Source: Cudoniella acicularis (lineage: Eukaryota; Ascomycota; Leotiomycetes; Helotiales; Helotiaceae). Taken from it: DNA of 40,913 bases. The DNA is taken from contig JAAMPI010000373.1 in the NCBI GenBank assembly GCA_013054445.1, forward strand, positions 1-40,913, written 5' to 3'. Within the stretch, counting starts at the first letter, position 1. The number at the start of each line of letters is the position of its first letter. Both the position numbers and the translations under genes were made by a program. Positions 22,047 to 33,436 of this stretch are shown one piece after another. Below the pieces are notes generated by a model. The model was not told the origin of the DNA and made no database searches. It saw nothing but the letters and a program-made list of their open reading frames with translations.

Positions 22047-23200
22047 TCATATGACTAAATCCCACACAACCAAGAAAAGGCTCAACCCGCACGATGCGTA
22101 GAAGACGTACTTCGCCGTGCTTTTGCGTTCGGTAGCCTTTTTTAATTGCTTATTACCACCACCAACGTTTTCGGTGGTCAAAAAGGAGTCGGCCACCAAC
22201 TGATCGATATGCGCTGATTGAGTTGCGAGATTGTTCACCAGCTGTGTCTGGAGCTCTGAAATTTCCACGAGGGATTTTTCAGCAGTCCTTTGGCTATGGG
22301 TTAGCATTGCTTGCGATACGTAGACGCACCTTCTAACTTACCTGACCTGATCTAATGTGTTCTCGTAATGCTTCAACATGTCTTGATTTTCCTTCTCGAA
22401 CAATTGAATTTGCTCAGGGCTCAGATCTTGTTCTGGATATAGCTCTCGTGACTCCCTATGTGCTGCTGCGCTTGCGCCGTTTTTAGAGGGGGGTACTGGT
22501 GCTTCACCAAAACCCCCAAGCTCAGGCATAGGACCGGTCTTGGAATTTGCGAGCACACTCCTGTTCTTTTCCACTTCACGCAAAATTCTCTTTTCCATCA
22601 TCGAGGCCTGAAAACTGCCGCATTCTTGTAACTTCTGCCGTAGGTACCAAAGAACACTCTCTCGGTGCCCGCTAATTGCATTGGCTTTTGCCTCTTCAAG
22701 CTCTTGTTCGGTCGATTTAGTCTGTCCAGCTCCTCCTGCGGCCCATTTTCCGATGGCACCTAAGCCCAGTCTTGCAAATTTCTTGCGTGTAAGAGTAGTC
22801 GCTGTGTTCTGCCGCAGCTGTTCTGCATCTGCCAGGTTCCGAATGCTCGCATTGAGTTCTCGAAGTAATTGCTTCGTCTCGGCATCGATTTCCTCCCTTT
22901 GCCGGTCTGTGAGGTATTTCCACTGCCTCTCTTTCGAGGATATATTGGTGCGCCGTGGAGGAGGGGCCGTAGAAAGGTAGGATTGGCGTATGCCTCGCAG
23001 ATAGGCATTTAAGGAAGCTATGTGTGAGTTCTGTATTATTTCGTTAGTACAAATTTGATGCAGGGGTTGGACAACAATACAATTCGATATGCTTCCTTCA
23101 AAAATTCATCTATATTCTGCAAAGTTAGAGAGGGTTTGGCTATTGGTCGTGCATCGTGGGCTTTAAGAAGCTCATTGAAAATAGGTGTAATGTCCGTCAT
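22047..23200 (-). CDS. Syntaxin 18 / UFE1-type ER t-SNARE (Qa-SNARE)
   Basis: Three exons (23081-23200, 22342-23030, 22047-22293) encode 351 residues. The N-terminus MTDITPIFNELL and the EFLKEAYRINSHIASLNAYL helix match the syntaxin-18 N-terminal domain. RQSYLSTAPPPRR and the KYLTDRQREEID stretch follow. The SNARE helix near residues 265-325 includes LVEISELQTQLVNNL, with the central-layer Gln in LATQSAHIDQL. The C-terminus is a single membrane anchor (YVFYASCGLSLFLVVW). UFE1 receives retrograde COPI vesicles at the ER and is essential in yeast. The last acceptor could be TAG at 22294 or an AG a few bases later, changing two residues at most. It is divergent from the MFS gene. Confidence 0.92.
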
Positions 23201-23966
23201 GGCGATGGCTGCAGGGTAAGGTTTCCGCACGGTGAGCAACTGTTTAGGATTGTTGGATTCCAGCCGGTTGAGCAGTAGTTGGGCCAAAGATGCTCTGCGG
23301 GTTGTTCCAATACATTGGAATTGAGACAAAGTTGTTGTGAGCCTTGTTGTCCAAAACTTGGACTGTGGCTGGTGTAGTGTGGTTCCGATTTTGGTGTGGC
23401 TGGTGCACCTGTGGCGGTGGTTTCCGGTCCCCTACCCGTTCGTTCGTCATCGTTCTTATTTTCTTTTTCCCGACTGCAAAGGCAAAATAAAGTGCTGCCC
23501 ATCCACTCGAAAAACGTTCGCTCCCTCCTCCAGACAAGGATCAGGACGGCAATCATTCAGCCTCATCCGCGATGGACAGGACAACAAATCCACGATGTAA
23601 GTAACAAGTATCATGTCCGAAGGACCCCAAAGGGCAGCTGGCCGTGACGGCGCATATCTTCGGCGCTCCGTTGAAATTCTCTGCGATTAAGATTCCCACC
23701 GTCCGTTATCGCTCATTCGGATCTCAGTGCCGTGATCGCTGGCCACTTACGATGGAACATTGGAGCCTCGAAGGCCCAGCATGGAAATAAGGGTGGACCT
23801 CATCGCCTTTCACCCCACTATACGCAAAATACCTAGGTAGTGTCGACCCTGCTAAGTCGGGGTTCAAATATATCGTGAGTCGGTTTGCTTCTTTCTTTCT
23901 ACATTATTTGTCTGCATTCTGCGCCTTTTCTAGCGCTTGCTATGATATATACCAGCCCTTTATCTT
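23201..23966. other. Divergent promoter region, UFE1 and MFS exporter
   Basis: 766 bases separate two outward-facing starts. Open frames on both strands at 23197-23647 are low in recognisable content. A TATA-like AAATATAT at 23868-23875 lies about 95 bases before the MFS ATG. Confidence 0.45.
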
Positions 23967-25742
23967 ATGGCGAAAGAAAATCAGTTGGGAGCCATAGAGA
24001 TGGCCGTGGAAAGGGGGTCTAGTGTTCAGAGCGCCATCCTCCCAGAATCCGCCCAACTAGCTCCCTTATCTACTCAAGAAGCATCTCACTCTCCATCACT
24101 ATTGGATTCGGAGCAAGTTCAACCCGCCCAAGATGGCGGCCCGGACCTCGAACAGCTGGCAGCTGTCAGTACCGGGCCAGTGTACTCAGCCTTCGACAAA
24201 TGGAAAAAGCGATACATTGCTATAATGGTCACCTGGGCAGCATTCATCTCGCCGACTTCCGCCAATATCTACTTCCCGGCCTTGAATTCTCTCCAGTCCC
24301 ATCTTAACGTGTCAACGAAGCTCATCAACCTGACGCTCACATCTTACATGATTTTTCAAGGCCTGGCTCCAACCGTCTTTGGTGATCTAGCAGACATGGC
24401 AGGAAGACGGCCTGCTTACATTCTTGCTTTTGTTATTTACCTAGGCGCAAATATTGGCCTTGCGTTACAAAACAGCTACGCTGCTCTTTTCATCCTGCGA
24501 TGCTTGCAGAGCACTGGCAGTAGTGGTGCAATTGCCCTCGGTTATGGCGTTGTTGCAGACATTTCGACCAGCTCTGAACGTGGAAAGTATATGGGGATGG
24601 TGGGAGCTGGAACCATGCTAGGACCTGCATTGGGCCCCGTAATTGGAGGCCTTCTTGCCCAATTCTTAGGTTGGCGGTCTATCTTCTGGTTTCTTGTCAT
24701 TATTGCTGGCGCCTTCCTTGTCGTCTTTACGCTTACCGTCCCCGAGACTGGCCGAAATGTTGTTGGAAATGGATCGGTACCTCCACAAGGCTGGAACATG
24801 ACGGTTCTTGAATGGTACCGTCTTCGGAAGGAGGTGAAGTCTGCCGATGGCCTTTCAAGATCAGCAACTGCTGAAGGCCGTCGCCTTGAGCAAGCGCAAC
24901 TTGCACAACATCGAAAGCTGCGTTTTCCGAATCCTCTCAAAACAGTTCATATCATTATGGAAAAAGACGTCGCTGTGGTTCTGATTTATAACTCTCTTAT
25001 TTATACAGCATTCTACGACATAATAGCCTCAATCCCGCAGCTTTTCGCGGAGATTTACGGCTTCAATGATCTTCAAATCGGGCTCTGTTACATACCATTT
25101 GGTTGTGGTTGTGCGGTTGCAAGTTTCGTCAATGGAAAATTGTTAGATCGTAATTACAAAAGGGTGGCAAAACAAATTGGATTCACCATTGACCGAAAAC
25201 GAGGAGATGACATGAGACATTTTCCAATTGAGCGAGCAAGGCTGGAGCTCATATGGCCTCTGCTGTGGTTTGGATTTGTATGTTATCTATGTTATGGATG
25301 GGTGCTTCAGGAGAACGTCAATCTAGCAGCTCCTCTGATCCTCCAGTTTCTTATTGGTCTCACGGTCAACGGCGCTTTCAATGTTCTAAGCACATTAGTG
25401 GTGGATCTCTACCCACAGAGTCCCTCAACTGCGACAGCGGCCAACAATTTGGTGAGATGCTTGGTAGGGGCTGGAGGCACTGGTATCATCAATATTATGA
25501 TTGATAATATGGGAAGGGGATGGTGCTTTACGTTCATTGCATTAGTGTGCATTGCAATGATGCCCATGTTGTGGGTTGAGCTCAAATGGGGACCTGGCTG
25601 GAGAGAGGAGCGGAGAGTCAGACTGGAAAAGATTTCGGAGGAGAAAAAGAGAAACGAGCAACATGAGGTTGAAGAATCTAGTTCGAGTACTGTTGACAAC
25701 GTGAAGACAGAACCGGAGAGATCCCGGATTGAAGAAAAATGA
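23967..25742 (+). CDS. MFS multidrug/organic ion exporter, DHA1 (Qdr-like) family
   Basis: A single exon encodes 591 residues. A polar N-terminal tail of about 85 residues precedes 12 predicted membrane helices, beginning at YIAIMVTWAAFISPTSANIY. Motif A between helices 2 and 3 reads GDLADMAGRRPA. The antiporter motif C reads GPALGPVIGGLLAQ and is followed by GWRSIFWFL. A long cytosolic loop separates helices 6 and 7 (about residues 270-320). The C-terminal tail is rich in Glu, Arg and Lys. These features place it with H+-driven 12-helix DHA1 exporters such as yeast Qdr1/Dtr1. Substrates may be drugs, polyamines or dityrosine-like compounds and cannot be read from sequence. Confidence 0.93.
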   Translation: MAKENQLGAIEMAVERGSSVQSAILPESAQLAPLSTQEASHSPSLLDSEQVQPAQDGGPDLEQLAAVSTGPVYSAFDKWKKRYIAIMVTWAAFISPTSANIYFPALNSLQSHLNVSTKLINLTLTSYMIFQGLAPTVFGDLADMAGRRPAYILAFVIYLGANIGLALQNSYAALFILRCLQSTGSSGAIALGYGVVADISTSSERGKYMGMVGAGTMLGPALGPVIGGLLAQFLGWRSIFWFLVIIAGAFLVVFTLTVPETGRNVVGNGSVPPQGWNMTVLEWYRLRKEVKSADGLSRSATAEGRRLEQAQLAQHRKLRFPNPLKTVHIIMEKDVAVVLIYNSLIYTAFYDIIASIPQLFAEIYGFNDLQIGLCYIPFGCGCAVASFVNGKLLDRNYKRVAKQIGFTIDRKRGDDMRHFPIERARLELIWPLLWFGFVCYLCYGWVLQENVNLAAPLILQFLIGLTVNGAFNVLSTLVVDLYPQSPSTATAANNLVRCLVGAGGTGIINIMIDNMGRGWCFTFIALVCIAMMPMLWVELKWGPGWREERRVRLEKISEEKKRNEQHEVEESSSSTVDNVKTEPERSRIEEK

Positions 25743-26189
25743 ACGGCTCGGTATGAGACTAAGGCATGTGTGCCCCGGGGACTTGAGGATCAGGAATGGT
25801 TTCAGAGAGAAAGCCACAATTTCCTTGTCAGGAAAAGTTTTGGTATTTATTATGGCAGAAATTCCAGAAAAGCACGATCAGTCATCACAATTAGCAATAT
25901 CTGTAAATTAGATTGAGATATTTATAAGTTCAGTTCCCCGTATATAACCACGACGTGGAAATATTTACAAAGCGCCTCTGGTTAAATAGATGCAAAAATG
26001 ATTTCTGTGCACTCGCATAGCTGGCTCGGTGGGACTCTCCAGTGCACTGGTGCCACGACACCTGCACCCCAGTTTTCGATGGCGCATGGACCACCCACCC
26101 AACCGTGCGGCCGTTTCCTTAGACTTCATACTTCGTACCATCTTCTTTCTCTCAGCAATCATCCACCTCGGACAAACTTATTTTTAAGG
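25743..26189. other. Intergenic region, MFS to ankyrin gene
   Basis: A TATATAA box at 25940-25946 lies about 245 bases before the ankyrin-gene ATG and could serve it through a long leader. Nothing else is recognised. Confidence 0.45.
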
Positions 26190-27937
26190 ATGAAGATGGA
26201 CATACAAGAGCTCCCCCAAGAACTCCTTAACTCGGTACTTGCAGAACTGCTTTGGCTTGTGGGCCCAAACAAAACTCTCCATTTGCGTGTTGTAAGCCGT
26301 CAGTCCCAAGTCTTCTCTACACCAACTGAGGGTGCTAATAAAATACAGGAGTCTTTAACGCATCCATTCAACGGGCGATATGCGACAGCTACCTCAACCA
26401 TCTCGAAGATTGCCGAGGACCATTTCATTCCTGGCTCGATCGCAAAATCAGAAAGGGCATCAAGATCAGCCCGCCTTTGATGGGCCAACTAGTTCTCGCT
26501 CAACTTAAATACGATCGGGATAATGAGCTCTTTTCCCCAATATGTGCAGCCATCCAGGTGACGGATCAATACTTCACAGACAAAGAGCAGAGGCAGCGTT
26601 GTGCTCTACAAATATGCGAAGCCTCTGCAGATTATTTATATTGGGACGTCAACCATCGCCTTAACTTGGCGTGGGAAATCGAGTCAAACTCCATTTACCA
26701 GTGGAAGGGCTATGTCAACCGTGAAGTTATTTCCTCACGCTATGATATTAGCAAGCAGAATATTCTCAGTGCCGCAATCGTCGTCGGATGTTTTCCCATA
26801 GTCCGCGATTTACTAAAGGAAGATTTATATGTTCACGTCAACTGCGAGCATCCCTACTTCGGCAAGCCACTGCAGTTAGCAGCAAGATGGGGCCACCTAG
26901 AGATCTTGCAGCTTCTTCTTCATCACGGCGCTGATGCACAAGCTGTCCAAGACTCCATCCCTGGTATGGGTGGTGAAAGTTTCTGGAAAGCTTACGGGTC
27001 ATATTATAGCTCCAATGGTAGCGCCCTGCGTGTGGCTTGCCTTGCGGGGCACTCCAATATTGTTCGAGCGTTGATGAAACCCCAATACAAGATCGTGTCA
27101 ACCGCAGAATTTCATCACGCTATTCGTGCTGCTGGCCGCTCAGGCCATACCAATATTCTTCATATCCTGCTAGACTCGGCACAGGAATTAGTTAAGAGTT
27201 TACCAAGTAATTGGATAAACGACCTCCTACTGGAAACTTGCAAGGATGGGCGGCCAGAAGTTGTTCAAATGATGATTGAACTTGGCGCACAGGTTGACTA
27301 TGAATTGCCCGAAAAGCCAAAGTATCATACCGCAATACAACTTGCAGCATGGAAAGGCCACTCCACTGCCATAAAACTGCTACTCGACTCTGGCGTCAGT
27401 CGGAAATTTGTTGATGTTCCCTATAGCAATGGCGGCCCGATTGAACTTGCGGTTCAAGGTGGTCATTTGGATTGTTTACAACTCCTCCTTAACTGTGGAG
27501 TAGACATTCGAGACTATGCACCAAGTCGATATCTGTTAGGCATTGCAACAAGGTTATGCCAGCTGCCGATGGTCAGGCTGCTAGTGAAGAACGGCGCAGA
27601 TTTGAGCTCCCTTTCGCCTGGTGGAGCAAAATTGGGCGAAGTACTGCTGATTCAAGCTGTGGAACGTGGCCGTGTGCCAGTAATACGCTTGCTAATCGAG
27701 CTTGGGGTGTCACCCAATAATCCTGATCAGCGAGTTGATCCTGTCCTGAAGGCAATGATCAATTCTGACAATGATGTTTTGAAAACATTGATCGAATTGG
27801 GTGGGAAAGAAATCCATGTCACAGACAGTATTTTTGCCAAAGAGTTCAGTTCAGGCATATTTCCAATAACAAGGAAATACACTGCTCGTAGAGCTCTGAG
27901 AGATTTCCCGCCAAGTTGGCAGGGAAGGGATTTCTAG
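26190..27937 (+). CDS. Ankyrin-repeat protein with F-box-like N-terminus
   Basis: Exons 26190-26298 and 26349-27937 (50-base intron with GTCAGT donor and GCTAAT branch) give 565 residues. The N-terminus reads MDIQELPQELLNSVLAEL then TLHLRVVSRVFNASI. This LPQE/LRxVSRxFN pattern is the degenerate F-box-like opening common to fungal ankyrin proteins. About ten ankyrin repeats span residues 165-545, for example LQLAARWGHLEILQLLLHHG, IQLAAWKGHSTAIKLLLDSG and IELAVQGGHLDCLQLLLNCG. Most repeats keep the GH..IV..LL core. No enzymatic domain is present. It is probably a protein-interaction or substrate-adaptor protein of a large, fast-changing fungal family. Confidence 0.88.
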
Positions 27938-29663
27938 GATTTATTCATTATTTCAAAGCATTTCAACACCCTCTTTTAATGTCGAACTCCCTCAACTTCA
28001 AATTCTTAAATCATTGCGTATTCGAGAATTCTAGAAATTCACCAATGAGATGTGACAGTCTAGGGTTAGTCATTTGTTGGTGATTTTGTGTTGTGCGTGC
28101 TCGGAAGTTGGCTGAAGATGGATATACCACTTGTGATGTACCGGTATGACCCTTTGAGCTCACTAGATTTTCCTTCTTTCGTTGCATTTTCTTCCCGATA
28201 CACTGAGATTTGCAAGTGCACATCAATAGAAACCCTCCGCAAGAAATTCTACAGAGTCGTTTGGCGGGAGAAGTAGCCTCGGTTGCAACGTGCGAAGTTC
28301 GTCTGAAATCATTCTAAAGTAGGAAAACTTCAGCTCTTAACATATCTCAAGAAATGTAAACCTGAAGAAGACTCCGCTTTCTCATTTCAAGATAAGGGAC
28401 AAGCTATATTTTTTTCTTTTTCAAATCCAACGCGTTCTATATCTGTATTCCAAGCCAAGTTTTCGCCTCGCCTAAAACCCTGTTTTCTTAGCTTTTATTC
28501 ATTCCATGGTCCTACAATTCCCAGAGAAAAAAAANCCTTGGTCGACCAAGGGCTTGTGACGCCAATCGGGGAGGGGGCGCGGCTAGGTTAGTGTCAGTTG
28601 TATGGATTTGTTGATTTGAAAAAGGGGAACTTACTGAATCAACGAAGTCGCTTGTTTGACCGAGTTCTAACGCAAATATGCGTATTTGATCTTATACAGG
28701 TACGCCGACGGCAGTCTGATTCACTTCAGGTTTAAAGGCTAGTCTGTCGTTTATTGCTGGGTATATACTGGTGGGTCATGAGCGGAGTTGGGTTACATAT
28801 TCCATTTTTGAAATGATTTTAATCAATATCCGGTACATAATTTTCGGTCAGCGAAGCTGAGTGATTTTGCTACTGTGGTATTATTAAGTTCGATAAAATA
28901 GGAGCCCGGCACTCAGAAAATACTCGACCAAGTAGGACGTTAATCAATCAACAGACAAGATTTATGATTATCAACAGTGCCGCGTTACCAACAACAACTA
29001 TCTCCAATTTGCTAGATTCTGACAGCCTAGAACTTCATGATTCGCGCCTATCATCGGCATTGATCCAAAATATGATCCATGGACTCTTAATCCATATCAT
29101 CTTTTCTCTTGCCTATTGCAACACGAAAGGCGTGCAGTCAAAAGCAACCACTCACACAGCATGAAAATATTTTAGCTTAACAACCAGTTCGTTGAAGTAA
29201 GACTAATTAGGTGCCAAATACAATTTACGTTGCTGATTGACGTTCGGAGCGACATGGCCCGGTAGTGCAGCCCCTTGCAGGGATTAGAAGGCGCGTTGTG
29301 ACTTGATCGACATCGCCCCTTTCTAAAATCTCGACACTTCACTCGCAGCGCAATCTTGTATATGCAATGAAAAGAACACCACGTGCTTCTGATGGCAAAT
29401 TCGAAGATCTTCACGCGGGTTATTTTATTTTACGCCCTTTGGAGTCTTTCGAGTGACTTTTGAGTTTGCGTTTGACGACAACGTGGACAAGTCAATCTGT
29501 CTCTTTTCAGTCGAGAGGTACTTGATTGTGTAGGGACGAAATATGATATATATTGGCTGATAAGTCTCGGCCTCTAACTTTTTCTAAATTCCAGCTTTAT
29601 CTTCACTTGAATAATTTTCAATTTCTTCAATAACATTTTCCTCTCTGTTCCCCTATTTTCACT
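27938..29663. other. Long intergenic region, 1.7 kb
   Basis: No convincing gene. One unknown base at 28535 is directly followed by a perfect 16-base palindrome CCTTGGTCGACCAAGG (28536-28551). A short open frame at 28964-29164 has no recognisable content. The right end is the promoter of the dehydrogenase gene, with ATATGATATATATTGG at about 29541-29556 and a GATAAG site just after it. Confidence 0.45.
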
Positions 29664-30792
29664 ATGACAACCTCAATGGAAAACCTAGCTGTCTTCCTTT
29701 ACGGGCCTAGCGAAGCCAAAATCCAAAACAACCCCTACCCAATTATTCAAGGCCCCCACGACGTAATCCTCCGCATCGCCTACGCCGGCGTCTGCGGCAG
29801 CGACGTATTTCTCCGTCCCCCCCCTTTTCCAAACTTTTCCCCTTTTCCTAACGAAAACCACAGGTCCACTTCTGGAACCACGGCGGAATAATAAACAAAG
29901 TCACCCCCAAAATCCCCTAACAATGGGCCACGAATGTAGCAGCACGGTCCATGCCCTGGCCCCCTCGTCACCTCCCCTCAAGCTTCACTCCCGCGTAGCC
30001 ATCGAACCCGGCATTCCCTGCCGACGGTGCAAAACCTGCAAAAGCGGCCGCTACAACCTCTGTTCTGGCATTATTTTCGCCGCGATCCTCCGACTTTCCA
30101 CGGCGCTTTAGTCAAGTATTTCAGAGTCCGGGGGGGTTTCTGCTATGAGCTTCCTGAGAGCGTGGGGCTTGATGAGGGGGTTCTGGTTGAGCCGCTCGCG
30201 GTTGCGGTTCATGTGGCCAGGGCGGCGAATGTGGGTGTTGGGTGTGAGGTGGTTGTTTTTGGTGCCGGGACCGTGGGATTGCTTTGTGCGGCTGTGAGTA
30301 AGTCTATAGGTGCGAGGAGTGTTGTGTCGGTGGATGTTAATGCTGGGCGCTTGGAGTTTGCTGAGAAGTTCGCTTCGACGGGGGCGTTTGTTCCTTGTAA
30401 AGACGATAGCGCTGAGGAAACGGCGGCGAAGGTTAAAGAGAAGTTTGGCATGGGTGAGGGATGCGATGTAGTGCTTGAAGCGACGGGTGTAGAGAGCTGT
30501 ATTGAAGCTGGGATTTATGTTGAGAAAAGGAGGGATCTTTATTCAAGCTGGGTTGGGGGAGGTTAGGATTGGCTTTCCGATTACGACGTTGTCCGAGAAG
30601 GAGATCTGTATAAAGGGGAGTTTTAGGTATGGAAGTAAAGATTATGAGATGGCGATGGAGTTGGTGAGGAGTGGGAAAGTGAAGTTGAAAGAGTTGATTA
30701 CGGGGTTTGAGCCGTTTGAGAGAGCGACGGAGGCGTGGGAGAGGACGAAGAGTGGGGAGGGGATTAAGACTTTGATTCGGGGTCCTGAATAA
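29664..30792 (+). pseudogene. Xylitol/sorbitol dehydrogenase (zinc MDR), broken by frameshifts
   Basis: Exon 1 (29664-29804), a 59-base intron and exon 2 (29864-30792) would encode about 356 residues, normal for polyol dehydrogenases. Family features are all present. The catalytic zinc Cys sits in GVCGSDVHFW across the intron, and GHE follows. The structural zinc cysteines are in CRRCKTCKSGRYNLC. The Rossmann motif is GAGTVGLLCAA, followed by VSVDVN, whose Asp suggests NAD. The ending is GIKTLIRGPE. Three shifts break it: one base lost in the A-run at 29909-29912, one lost at about 30081-30084, and one gained or two lost at about 30517-30521. There are no other stops, so it is either a recent pseudogene or contains assembly errors. 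If functional it would oxidise xylitol to xylulose in pentose use. Confidence 0.85.
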
Positions 30793-31452
30793 TTGAAAAG
30801 TTATTTGGTTGGAGAGATATTTCTCTGGGGAGCATTGTAATCTAGCTAGTACCGGATGCTGTAAATCTGTACTTGATATGGAGTTAACTCTTTGCGATCA
30901 AAATTCTACTCGCTACCTCAATGAAAGAATTTTGATGTATGCTCCATTGCAGTTCTAACCTGTATCATTTTGATAATCATGCTACTTGTTCAGTGATTTC
31001 AACCCTTGACTAGAACTTATTAGAAATTATTAAGCCTTTTGCAATAGAAAATAATTTTAAACAGAAAGTTGCGAAAGCTTTGAGCGCTTTCATCACATAC
31101 CCGCCTCATGATAGACTCCCGTGTAATAAGATTCTTGTTATTCCGTACGACGCAATAGCCTTTTCTTGAGGTTAAATTTATTTGTAGACTGCTTTAAGAC
31201 CCTTCTGTGTCAAAATTGGTTATTTTGCCTTTCATCTAGCGCCGCAAGTTGCTTGTAAAACATAAATCAAACTTATTAACATTTTTGCACAGCCTCTACT
31301 ATTTAACCCCGTCTGACAGTCCCATTTCAGCAGTGATTCTGGCACCTTTGGACCTCAAAGTCTGCGATCTTTCCAACGACCATTAATATTTTGAAATCAT
31401 GATTTATACTGGGTATAATTTGAACAAAGAAAAGACAATTTTCTTGTAAGCC
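30793..31452. other. Intergenic region, dehydrogenase to pseudoprotease 1
   Basis: 660 bases between two convergent gene ends, fairly AT-rich, with stops in all frames. Nothing recognised. Confidence 0.5.
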
Positions 31453-33436
31453 TCATCCAGCCATTTCAATTAGACTCTTCGGAGGATAACCTCGCTGGGT
31501 CCCTTTGCCATCGACCTCAGCAGCATGGGCCGAGTTACGGCCATCATTATATAAACCTGCACCATCCATCTCTGCACCTCTAGTGGTTGTACTCTCCAAC
31601 TCGCTAGGGTAGCCTAACCTATGCCCATCTATAGTGTTTCCACCCTCCATCTCCCGTGGCCCGAAGCCAGCTGCGGTCTTATCATTGATAATTCCTGCTT
31701 CATTGTTTCCAACTCTTGTTAACCTAAAACCGCTTGGAGCTGTTGCGACTACCGATGATGCCCGCTTTCGCCGTCTCAGGAAGAAGAATACCCCCAAGAT
31801 TATCAGCGTAATGACAGCAATACCGGCAACTGTGCCACCTGCTATTGCGCCTGTGGACAAGGTGGGTGCTGCCGTGGGCGATGAGGATGGGGAATTCGAC
31901 TGGGGGATCGTAGTTGTATTTGCATTTACAACATTTGACCCAATCGGTTTCCAAGTCGTGTTCCAGGTAGCGATCCAACTATTAGTCGATGGAATGATGA
32001 ATCGGTCAGTAGGTTGAATTGCTGTAATCACAGCACCGGCACGGGATGGGGTGTTTGGCCCCGGTGCCTGACCTAGAAACCAGACGCCGTCCCGGTTCGT
32101 CTCCCATGATACGCCCATAAATGCCGCTTGCAGGAACGCCCTGCCGAGAGTGAAGACAGTGCCGTTGCTTGGTGCGCATGGAAAATAGAATGTTGGACTC
32201 GAAACAATTGGGGGCTCTAGCGTGAGGTTGAGGAGGGAGAAGGGTACGTTGATTGTGACATTCTGAGTAACGCTACTATTCATGCGGAAGGTGAAGCCAA
32301 GGAAGGCAGGGCTTGAGATGATCCTTTGATATTGAGGGTCACTAGTATTCCAGAGATATAGACCAAAATCCGGTTTAAAAATTACAGGAAGATTCGACGT
32401 AATTGCATCGCAAGCGCTCTGAGGTAAGGATAAATAGGCGGCTGCAGGGTCGACGCGTACGGTGAGGGCAGATCCAAGCGAGTTACCCTCAGGTAGAAGG
32501 CCTGACTTCGACGGAAAGCTAAACGGCGAATCTCCCACTGCCGTATCAATACTGATATCAAGCATATCCAGTGAAAAGTCCAACGAATATGCCTGTGCAG
32601 TCACTGGGCCTACGACTCTTGTCTGATCGTACCCTCCAACATATAACGACCTGTCCAATAAATTAGCACTGTAACGCGAGAAAAATATAAAGGAGCTGAG
32701 AGCTTCGGAGCTGTCTTGGCTCCCAAGACGGCTGCCAGGCTCTTGGCCTTCATGCAAAAGATAAATAAAAAAATTAAGCAAAATGATATGAGAATAAGGC
32801 TTACCCCGGAATACCAAGTGAGACGGAACCGATATGCAAGCCAAAAGAGTTTGATGGGACCAAGCCTTGAGCAAACAAGGAACTTGTAAGAAGTGTTCCA
32901 TTTATGCTAGGCAGGCCTGTTCGATACCAGGTCTGGTTCACGTCTGGAGATCCCAGAGCTAGGTTTCCAATCTGGAGACCGTATTTCAACCCACCTGGGA
33001 GGACATTGAAACCAGCATTCCATACTTCCATGTCGAAGCTGGCAATTTTTGCGTTGGGTCCCGTGGGCGTAACAGTAAGAGTGTCGAAAACGGAAGCCAT
33101 GTCGACTCCTTGGATGCTGCTTCCGAATGAGATATTTGTACTCGAAGGACTTTCTGGATTGTTAAATGCTGTGCTCGAGACTTGCGAGTTGTATAGACCT
33201 GCGACTTGTGCATCGCATACAGTAGTACACAGAGCTGATCCGTAGACGATAGAGTTGTAGATTCCACCAGGGAAAAGATCAACGATCTGAGGAGGAGTAC
33301 CGATCCCCACCTCGACAGCTTGCCACGGCCCATCCGGACCATAAATCTTCGATGACCATTGAAGTGTCATAGGGTCCACTGCGAGGGCTCCTGACAAAAA
33401 ATAACAACAAAGTGTAATATGTAATAACACCTTCAT
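31453..33436 (-). CDS. Membrane-anchored pepsin-fold protein lacking catalytic Asp motifs (copy 1)
   Basis: Exons 32805-33436 and 31453-32650 with a 154-base intron give 609 residues. A signal peptide covers residues 1-19 (MKVLLHITLCCYFLSGALA). The lumenal or extracellular part has the A1-peptidase layout: IGTPPQ opening, paired cysteines (ALCTTVCDA), SLYVGGYDQTRVVGPV and LGRAFLQAAFMGVSW. Where active enzymes have DTGS, this one has DLFPGG. The second site reads VDPAAAYLS, not D(T/S)G. A Ser/Thr/Pro stalk, one membrane helix (about residues 478-500) and an RRRKR stop-transfer come next. The cytosolic tail contains AGFGPREM and ends EMAG. It is a probable pseudoprotease or surface receptor-like protein rather than a protease. 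It is tandem with the next copy. Confidence 0.88.
32651..32804 (-). other. Long intron of pseudoprotease copy 1
   Basis: The 154-base intron splits IPG from SLYV in phase 2. It ends GTGCTAATTTATTGGACAG, close to the ends of both introns of copy 2 although the positions in the protein differ. Other introns here are mostly 47-60 bases. Confidence 0.8.

Noticed and set aside
21679..22101. 140-codon open frame on the plus strand
   Set aside because: It overlaps the UFE1 stop on the other strand, has no recognisable domain and looks like a chance frame in a promoter region.
23850..23875. GTTCAAAT near a short stem as a possible tRNA T-arm
   Set aside because: No matching acceptor, D or anticodon arms at the required spacing.
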